Assembly: GCA_023105745.1 (NCBI GenBank)
Contig: JALGQZ010000015.1
Span: 6,099,499 to 6,163,498, forward strand
DNA: 64,000 bases
DNA from: Austropuccinia psidii
Lineage: Eukaryota > Basidiomycota > Pucciniomycetes > Pucciniales > Sphaerophragmiaceae
Direction: 5' to 3'
This document shows positions 56,981 through 64,000 of the stretch, one piece after another. Within the stretch, counting starts at the first letter, position 1, and every line of letters starts with the position of its first letter. The notes beneath the pieces were generated by a model. That model worked only from the letters and a program-made list of their open reading frames with translations, searched no databases and had not been told where the DNA came from. Position numbers and translations under genes: made by a program.

Positions 56981-58091
56981 ATGGGATATACAGCTGGAAA
57001 ATCAAGTATTAGTATTGTTATGGTTGATAACCAAGAAGGAAAGGTTAACTTGGATACAGGAGCATATTGCACTTGTGTTGGCAAAAGTTATTTAAAAACC
57101 ATTGTCCCAGACTGGCAAGAAAAACTTATGCCAATACAAGGTGTCAAATTTAGTAGTGCAAGTGAGAGCATGAAGCCCCTTGGAATAATTGATTTAACAC
57201 TAATTTTTCCTCATCCCTCACAATGTGTCAGAATTAAAGTAGAGTTTGTAGTAATGGACAACTGTACTAGTAATCATTTCATACTTGGGAATGACTACTT
57301 ATCAATCTATGGTATAGATATCTCCAACCAAAAGGATAGATATTTTACCATAGGAGATAACAAAAGACAAAAGTTTGGATTCTTAAATAACAAAAAACAA
57401 ATCACAGTTATTAAGAATGAAGAAAAAATTCCAGAAAAGGAACTTTTTATATCTGAACAACTCAAAGAGGCAGAATTCAATCAAGAATTAACAGAAAAAA
57501 TGAAAGAAAAATTGATTGACCTCTTATTTAAGTATAAAAATGCCTTTGCAACTGACAAAGAGCCACTAGGTGCCATAATTGGACATGAAGTGGATATAAT
57601 TCTTAATGTAGAAAAACCTTACCCACCTTTATTAAGAAGACCTGCTTATCCAGCAAGTCCAAGAGCTAGAGAAGCCTTAGAGGTGCACATTAAAGAATTA
57701 CTGGACCTTGGAGTATTAAGAAAGGTTGGACATAATGAACAAGTAGAAGTTACCACACCTGTCATTATAACTTGGCATAATGGAAAATCAAGGATGGTAG
57801 GAGACTTCAGAGCCCTGAATACCTATACCATTCCAGACAGATATCCCATACCCAGAATCCATGAGACATTAACCCAATTGTCACAATCTGAGTTCATCAC
57901 AGCCATGGATGCTCTGAAGGGTTTTCATCAAAATGTCTTAACAGACAATTCCAAGAAACTACTAAGAATAATAGTCCATTGTGGAATTTTTGAATACTTA
58001 AGAATGCCATTTGGAATAAAAAATGCACCTTCCCATTATCAAAGAATGATGAATACCATATTCCCTGAAGAATTATCAGAAGGATGGTTTA
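56981..58091 (+). pseudogene. Gyp-C2 protease and truncated reverse transcriptase
   Basis: The protease has intact D-T-G at 57053-57061 (L-D-T-G-A-Y-C-T-C). RT follows in the same frame without stops: [40 protein letters not shown]. It is cut after E-L-S-E-G-W-F by the Chromo-2 LTR, just before the catalytic Y-I-D-D would appear. It is better preserved than Gyp-C1. Confidence 0.92.
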
Positions 58092-58491
58092 TGTCACAAC
58101 CACGTATTTTGACCCTCCTCCTTGATGGCGGCGGCAATCCAACCTGGAGGGAAGTTGGGGCCAATTGGCCATGTCATATCATTTATGGCCAATTGACCCC
58201 TTTTGGGTGTTCATTGGCTCTTACGCCATAACCCATTCCATTGGCCATGTATGGCCTCCATCATCTTTTATGGCCTCAGGCCATATCCTACGTCATTGGT
58301 CCTCTTGGCCAATTTCCACCTCACCAACCCCCAGGCCTCCATCACTGTTTTTGGGCCTGGGGGGTCTTTTTGTCTTCTAGGGGCTTCCAGGCCCCATGGC
58401 CACCTTCATTGGATTCCTGGCCACCCCTTTCATTATGGGGGTTTTGGCCTAAATGGCCTTTTTGGGCCATTTAGGCCCCCCACGGCTTCTA

Positions 58492-58556
58492 CGGTCCGTG
58501 GGCCGTAATACGCGGTCCGCGGTCCGCACGGTCCGTAAGCCGCGGTCCGCGGTCCG
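58492..58556. promoter_or_regulatory. Six CGGTCCG motifs in the Chromo-2 LTR
   Basis: CGGTCCG occurs at 58492, 58513, 58520, 58529, 58543 and 58550. Each is a CGG/CCG inverted pair with a 1-base spacer, the half-site type bound by fungal Zn2Cys6 regulators. It lies in the upstream part of the LTR. Binding is not shown. Confidence 0.45.
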
Positions 58557-59451
58557 TAGGCGGATTAGGCCCCTTTTGGCCTAATCCAATGAGGCCAAAA
58601 GGGGCCAAAGGGGGCAGCCACCTAGCCCCCAAGGCCAGGTGGGTCCCAAACCACAATTGGGCCCACCTGAGCCATTTTTGGCCACCAATCCCTTGGACCC
58701 AAATTGGACCAAAAACACCTTGGATCCATTTTTGGCCATAAATCCCGTAGGACCCATTTTTGGCCCTGGACCACCATGGACCAACTTCACCGTCATGGCC
58801 TCTGGCAACCACCAGAGGCCACCAAATCATCTCAACAAGCATTTCCCTCAACTTAAGGGAGGATTGCTTCATTCCTCCATGCACCTCGTACTCAAGGTTG
58901 CAGGAGTGGTGCATATATGGTGTTATATACCATTATGCACCATTTTTGCTCAGCAATTCAATGGTGACGTTTTCAGGACCCAAATCAACCTTCTTAACTC
59001 AAGGTACCAAGATCCAACGCCCATTTCGAAGGAGAACCTTTGGACTCATCAGTTTGGTAATCCATGGCGGCAATCAGAAGACCATTCAAGGACTCCAATC
59101 ACCTGGCTCAGCAGGAGTTGGGTTGGCAATTCCATTCAGGGTTATTCTAAGGGCAATTCTCAAAAGGTATTACATCTTTTCAATCATTTGTCAAGGCATC
59201 AAGTATTTCAATACTTCTTGGACAACTCAATTGGTTCATACAGACGGTAATCAATCAACCTGTACGTACTTGGCCCAATTGGGCCAATTCATATTCCACT
59301 GTGGGAATTCAATCACACAGTTTCAAATTCAAGATGGCCAGACCTGTATTGGCCCGATTCGGACAATACAGCCGGTGATCCAACTCCAGTATCAATCTTT
59401 CAGCTTTTCACATATACTGGCCACCTTTCAGCACCTGGGGACTTTTTCCCC

Positions 59452-59465
59452 AGTTAATTAATATA
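59452..59465 (+). promoter_or_regulatory. Self-priming segment and probable RNA 5' end of Chromo-2
   Basis: AGTTAATTAATATA is the exact complement of 59857-59870, which starts one base after the LTR. In Tf1-like chromoviruses the first bases of the mRNA pair with such a site to prime reverse transcription. If so, the transcript starts near 59452. Confidence 0.6.
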
Positions 59466-59855
59466 GTGGATTTATTTTTATCCTTATTTTCTTTTACCTT
59501 ATTAAAGTTAATACTGATAATCTTAAGTCAGTCATTCAGCACCCTTTTTCTTTTATTTCCTTGCCTGTCCAGTGGATATTGGTGGTCATATCCTTATACT
59601 AATTCCATTTCCTTTTCTGGCAGGTTGAAACAGTGAATTGAGGATTCACCTGGTTGGCTTCTTGGCTTTTGGCTTCTTTATTATCTTTGGCCATTGGCTT
59701 CATCTTTTCTTATCTCATCTTTTGGCATACTTGTTTTCTCCCATATTCTTTCTTAGAGAAAATTCATTCTTATTATTCTTTTATCTTTGGAGCCCTCCAA
59801 GTGAGTTCTTGATTCCTGAGTGCCAGGCCCTCTTCTTCCAAGAGCCCCTGTGACA

Positions 59856-60591
59856 TTATATTAATTAACTCATAATTCTTCTTCATTCATTCATTCTTTT
59901 ATTCTTATATTTTAAATTCATTCAATCATTTCATCAAAATTATGATTCTTTAACGTTTTATGATCTTATGATTCTTCGTCACCTCTCAATTTTCTCTCAT
60001 TCATTCTTCATTCTGAAAATTGAAGGCTGACCCATTTTTTATTTTTTGTTATCTTTTCAATCTCATTCTCAATCTTAATCAATCTATTTTTATCCATAAT
60101 TCAGGCATTTTTTATCTTTGGTTCTCAAGTTATTCATCAGATTATTCAGACACGTTCTTCATATCAGGATTCACTTTGATTTATTCCTCAAGAATTTTTG
60201 ATTTTTTGGAAGAATTCACTTGAAAATTGATTTGATTGACTAATTTGACATAATTGAAATTGACCTGAAGATTTTATTGATTTTGCTGATTATTCACATC
60301 AAGATTTTTGACATAAATTGATTTTGACACAAGAATTCATTTTGATTGATTGATTTTCTGCAAGAATTTGACTTGATTTGATTTTGATTGATTGATTGAT
60401 TGATTTATTGACTTTAAGATTCTCATTGATATTGATTTTTACTTCAAGACTCATTTGATTTGATTGATTGACGTATTTGAAGAATTTTGATTCATTGATT
60501 ATCCAATTTCCTCAAGATTTGATTGTTGATTTTGTACTTCAAGAAAATTTTGATTTTATTTCATTTATTTTGGTTGATTATTCCTGAAATC
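59856..60591 (+). other. Chromo-2 leader with primer site at 59857-59870
   Basis: There is no TGG tRNA-type site; TATATTAATTAACT follows the LTR instead. The rest is T-rich with many TTGATT words, including four in a row near 60385-60410. No coding is supported; short hydrophobic frames here are chance. Confidence 0.65.
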
Positions 60592-61927
60592 ATGCCAGTT
60601 CAACATTCACCTCCAGCAAGACAGACTAGATCTCAGGCCAGAGCTCAAGCTGTTCTGACTCCAACTCCAAGGGCTCCTCTTGACGGTACCCCAGCAGTTT
60701 CTCAACTGAGGGCCAGATTGGACAGAGGACCCATTATGGAAGGAGCAGCACCATCCAGGAAGGAAGGCAGAGGGCCAAGAAGATCAATGTCTTTATCGGG
60801 AGTGGTTGGCGGATTCCCAGGATTTTCAAGAGCCAGTCCCAAGGTTCAAGGTGAAGATGGTGAAGAGGAGGAGGAGAATTCTGTGGACGAGGAAGAGTCT
60901 AATGGCACTGAGGCTGCTCCTGCTCCTGTGGGAGCATCTGAGGGCACCAGAGGACCAACTCTAGCCCAGTCTGATCAGCCTGCCTCTCATCAGTCTGAAC
61001 GGTCTTTATTGGCCATTATGCAACAAATGACTCAGATTATGGCCAATCTTCAAGCAGCTTCTTCTTCTGAATTATCAAGACCACCAGCCTTCAAGACTCC
61101 CTCTATGAAGGCTCCAGAATGCTTTGTGGGACTCAGCCCTTCAAAGTCAGAAGCTTTATTCAATCTTGTCAACTCATCTTTCATAATGATCTGGCAAACT
61201 TCTCTCAAGACAGAAAGAAGGTTCTTTATGCCACTTCATTCTTAGTTGGCAGGGCTGCAAAATGGATTGAGCCTTATCTTTCCAACCTCAATAATCAAGA
61301 CTCAAATTATCTCCTCAATTCCTGGCCATTATTGAATCCCAATTGTTCACTTTATTTGGAGACCCAAATGAAGTTAGAAAAGCAGAAGCTGAATTGGATG
61401 GCCTTAGGATGAAAGAAGGTGGGCATGTTGCTTTGTATATTGCCGACTTCAGGAGTTTGATTTCAAGAATTGGGGATTGGGGTGAAAGGGCTCTTATTCA
61501 TCATTTCAGGAAGGGCTTGGCCTCCAGGATTCTGGATCAATTGGCCTCCCATCCTTCAAACATTGATTCTCTTCAAGACTTAATGGACGTCAGCCTGGAA
61601 CTTGATACCAGGTACCATGAGAGGCAGAAGGAAAAGAATCATCATCAAGAGAAGAAGCCTGAAGCCTCAAAATCTCACTCTTCTCATCATCAAGTTTCTT
61701 CAAGTTCAAGACCAAAGAAGAAATTTCAGTCTCAAAAGCAGGACAAGCCCCATTCTTCATTGTTGAATAACAACTTCAAGTTGAAAGGTTCTGAAAAGGA
61801 AAGAAGAATCAAGGAGGGTTTGTGTACCTATTGTGGTGGGAAGCATAGTCTTGAGTCCTGTGTCAAAAGGCCTCAAAACAAGCTTTCCCAACCGTCAGGC
61901 AGTTTTCCCAGCCAGGGAAAAGCCTGA
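60592..61927 (+). pseudogene. Chromo-2 gag (two frameshifts)
   Basis: The ATG (M-P-V-Q-H-S-P-P-A-R-Q) follows the T-rich leader. An Arg/Pro-rich N-terminus and an acidic Glu stretch (about residues 85-105) precede a capsid-like domain (S-F-I-Q-S-C-Q, R-A-A-K-W-I-E-P-Y-L), then a His/Ser/Lys-rich part and a knuckle [13 protein letters not shown], spaced C-x2-C-x3-H-x4-C, one residue shorter than usual. Single-base losses near 61124 and 61335 change frame. It ends Q-G-K-A at TGA 61925-61927, in the frameshift site. Confidence 0.9.
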
Positions 61928-61959
61928 GTGAAGATCATGTTGTGTTCAATGGTCTTCAC
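61915..61959 (+). promoter_or_regulatory. Programmed -1 frameshift signal between gag and pol
   Basis: Slippery G GGA AAA (61915-61921) in the gag frame, a 6-nt spacer containing the gag TGA, and an 11-bp stem (61928-61938 with 61949-61959, one G-U pair) with a 10-nt loop. A -1 slip gives G-K-S-L-S-E-D and opens the pol frame, which has no stop to the window end. Confidence 0.8.
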
Positions 61960-64000
61960 AGTTTTCCTTCCAGAGCACAATTGTGCATTCTGAATACTGG
62001 TGTCAAGAATTCTCTCAAATTTTTTGTTTTCTCTTCTCTTTCTGATGTTTTTTACAGTATTCTCATTGATTCTGATGCTACACACTCATTCATCGCAAAG
62101 CAGTTTGTTCACAAGTACTCATTGATTATGTCAGAACTTCCAGAGAAGATTCCTCTTATCATTTTGGACTCCTCTGAGTCCCCTTCCTTATTTGTGACTC
62201 ACCATACTAAATATATGGTTGAGCTCCCTTCCTTCCCAAGCTTTGAATGGGATTTTTTAGTCATTGATACTCCCAAGGGAGAAGACCTCATATTGGGCTT
62301 TGACTTTCTCAATCATTTTAATCCTTCTATTGATTTGAGGCAAGGGCTGATCACCTTTAATACTGATCAAAAGGACTATTATGATCCTTCCAATTCCTTC
62401 CGTAATGACTCTTCTTCTGCCAAATCATGTGCAGCTCTGGTTGGTGATTCTAGAACACCATCAGTTCCATCTTCTGTCCATATTCCTTCCCTTAATTCCC
62501 ATCTGTCATTACCATCATCTGGAGATGAAGTCTTCAAAGAGATTCAAGATGTTGGGGAAGATAATTCTGTATCTTCACTTCATCTCTTCTTTGGGAATAT
62601 GGACCTTCCTCCTTCATCTTATCATGACTCCCTGGAGGAGTTGTGGGATGAAGAGGAAGAGCCAGAAGAAGTAGAAACCGTGATGAAGGTTGTTCCCTCT
62701 GTTTATCACCAATACTTGGACGTATTCTCCAAGGTGAAGGCAGAGAAACTTCCTCCTCACCGTGCCTGTGATCATCATATCGAACTGGAGGGGTCTCTAC
62801 CTCCAGTTGGGGTGATCTACTCTTTATCCAAACAAGAGTCAGATACACTCAGGGCCTACATTTCAGAGAATGTAGAGAAAGGTTTCATCCGGCCAAGCTC
62901 CTCCTCAACAGGAGCACCTGTCCTCTTTGTTAAAAAGAAAGATTGTGGCCTCCGTTTGTGTGTTGATTACCGCAAACTCAATGCTGTCACTAGGAAGAAC
63001 AAATATCCTGTTCCTCCTATGAACCAGCTTCTTAATGTCTTTAATGGTTCTTCTATCTTCTCCAAGATTGATTTGCGTGGTGCATATAACCTGCTCAGAA
63101 TCAAGGAGGGTGATGAACATTTGACATGCTTCAGAACTAAATATGGCAGTTTTGAGTACTTGGTTATGCCATTTGGGCTCACCAATGCTCCTGCCTCTTT
63201 TCAGAATCTTGTCAATGATATATTCCAAGATCTTCTTGATGTTTTTGTTGTGGTTTATTTGGATGACATTATGGTCTTTTCCAAATCTGAGGAAGAACAT
63301 GTCACCCATGTGTCCACTGTTCTTTCCAGACTCAGAGCCAATAACCTTTTTGCCAAGGCTTCTAAATGCCTTTTTCATGTTTCTAGTGTAGAATATCTTG
63401 GTTATGTTGTTTCTTCTGAAGGCCTCAAGATGGACCAAGCAAAAGTCCAGCAGATCCTTAATTGGCCTCCTCCAAGAAACCTCAAGGCTCTTCAATCCTT
63501 CCTTGGCTTTGCCAACTTCTACCGCCGTTTCATCAAGAATTATTCAAAGAAAATCAGTTCACTGACCAGTTTCCTCAAGAAAGATTCCTGTTTCCCCCTC
63601 AATGAGGAAGCTCTTAGCCAGTTTCATCAACTCAAAGAGGCCTTCACTACCGCTCCAATCCTTTCCCACTTCAATCCTTCTCTACCCACCATTGTAGAGA
63701 CCGATGCATCCGATTATGCTTTGGGTGCTGTACTGAGTCAGGTCTCTGACTCAGGAAAACATCCCATTGCATTTGACAGCCGCAAGCTTATTCCAGCAGA
63801 ACTCAACTATGAAATTCATGACAAGGAACTCCTTGGTATAGTCTGGGCTCTCAAGCACTGGAGGGCTTTTCTTCTTTCTCTGTCCTCTCCTTTTGAAGTT
63901 CTCACCGATCACAGTTCCCTTCAATACTTCATGTCCTCAAAAGTACTCACTCGCCGTCAAGCCCGCTGGGCTGAATTCTTATCTGAATTTCATTTTTCAA
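61918..64000 (+). pseudogene. Chromo-2 pol: protease, reverse transcriptase, RNase H (partial)
   Basis: It is open for about 690 codons to the edge. The protease active site is D-S-D-A-T (62068-62076) where D-S-G-A-T is expected, so it is likely inactive. An acidic spacer (W-D-E-E-E-E-P-E-E) leads to [31 protein letters not shown] and an intact Y-L-D-D-I-M-V. RNase H shows [16 protein letters not shown] and L-T-D-H-S-S-L. Integrase should follow outside the window. Typed as pseudogene because of the protease change and upstream gag lesions. Confidence 0.92.

Larger units (their letters stand above)
51997..58091 (+). mobile_element. Gyp-C2: 5' part of a Ty3/gypsy element, cut by Chromo-2
   Basis: It has a 5' LTR, primer site, leader exon, gag, protease and RT up to the fingers and palm, all colinear with Gyp-C1. 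It ends at 58091 where the Chromo-2 LTR starts. RNase H, integrase and the 3' LTR are beyond the window. Confidence 0.93.
58092..59855 (+). repeat. Chromo-2 5' LTR (1,764 bp)
   Basis: It starts TGTCACAACC and ends GAGCCCCTGTGACA, matching the ends of the solo LTRs at 18434 and 45647. Its first 700 bases are unusually GC-rich and full of GGCC words, followed by a CpG cluster. A GGGGACTTTTTCCCC hairpin precedes the self-priming block. Confidence 0.88.
58092..64000 (+). mobile_element. Chromo-2: chromovirus-type Ty3/gypsy element (runs off right edge)
   Basis: 5' LTR 58092-59855, leader, gag 60592-61927, pol from 61918 by -1 frameshift to beyond the window. It is inserted in the Gyp-C2 RT gene (left flank GTTTA). 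The pol order is protease, RT, RNase H; Chromo-1, its relative, carries a chromodomain integrase. Two gag frameshifts and a changed protease site suggest this copy is inactive, though the RT is intact. Confidence 0.93.

Noticed and set aside
56970..56985. Programmed frameshift between Gyp-C gag and protease
   Set aside because: Gyp-C1 has gag and protease in one frame once its solo LTR and TSD are removed, so the shift in Gyp-C2 is a 1-base deletion.
58203..58914. Several frames in the Chromo-2 LTR, both strands
   Set aside because: They are caused by GC-rich, GGCC-repetitive LTR sequence; no sense across copies.
62905..63495. 196-codon minus-strand frame opposite Chromo-2 RT
   Set aside because: It is a shadow of the conserved RT on the plus strand, which carries all the motifs.

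Overview
The window is almost entirely retrotransposon sequence from a large, AT-rich eukaryotic genome. Short introns with fungal-type splice and branch sites, chromodomain-bearing Ty3/gypsy elements and the style of the gag and pol proteins point to a basidiomycete rust fungus (Pucciniales). The polyproteins most resemble those I remember from the myrtle rust Austropuccinia psidii; this is recall, not a search. I saw no bacterial operon, rRNA, tRNA or CRISPR array. Only one gene looks like a free-standing host gene: a putative secreted protein at 41212-42444 on the minus strand.

Layout. (1) 1-5823, minus: gag and start of pol of a Ty3/gypsy element (Gyp-A) running off the left edge. Its gag is split by two inserted LTRs (832-2267, 2565-4391), each with a perfect 5-bp target-site duplication (TSD). 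Its probable LTR, full of tandem repeats, follows to about 7990. (2) 7998-40142, plus: a decayed gypsy element (Gyp-B), of which integrase and the 3' LTR remain. Its integrase is split by an unusual 2.64-kb insertion (9062-11701). Its 3' LTR is split into three pieces by a minus-strand solo LTR (12745-14668) and by a whole minus-strand chromovirus (Chromo-1, 15311-39436). (3) Chromo-1 contains an antisense cysteine-rich gene with an intron (17078-17917), a solo LTR (18434-19996), a 12-kb gypsy element (Gyp-C1, 20328-32457, itself carrying a solo LTR at 25016-26632) and another solo LTR (32501-34526). (4) The secreted-protein gene. (5) 43067-49028, minus: a Ty1/copia element with both LTRs and a TSD, broken by a solo LTR. 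(6) 49086-51996: Gyp-D, an LTR, a leader and a C-rich 48-bp minisatellite. (7) 51997-58091: Gyp-C2, a second member of the Gyp-C family, interrupted by (8) 58092-64000: Chromo-2, a plus-strand chromovirus that runs off the right edge.

How the parts work. Gyp-C, Gyp-D and probably Gyp-A begin reverse transcription at a TGG-starting primer site next to the 5' LTR. Chromo-2 instead has a 14-nt self-complementarity expected of self-priming (Tf1-like) elements, and a textbook -1 frameshift site (GGGAAAA, 6-nt spacer, 11-bp stem-loop) at its gag/pol junction. Every autonomous copy seen is disabled by stops, frameshifts, insertions or catalytic substitutions.

The best candidate for something undescribed is 9062-11701: two 588-bp direct repeats that look identical, a 72-bp inverted repeat reaching both outer ends, a perfect 5-bp TSD, and a single 362-residue protein with an AT-hook that I cannot assign to any retroelement domain.
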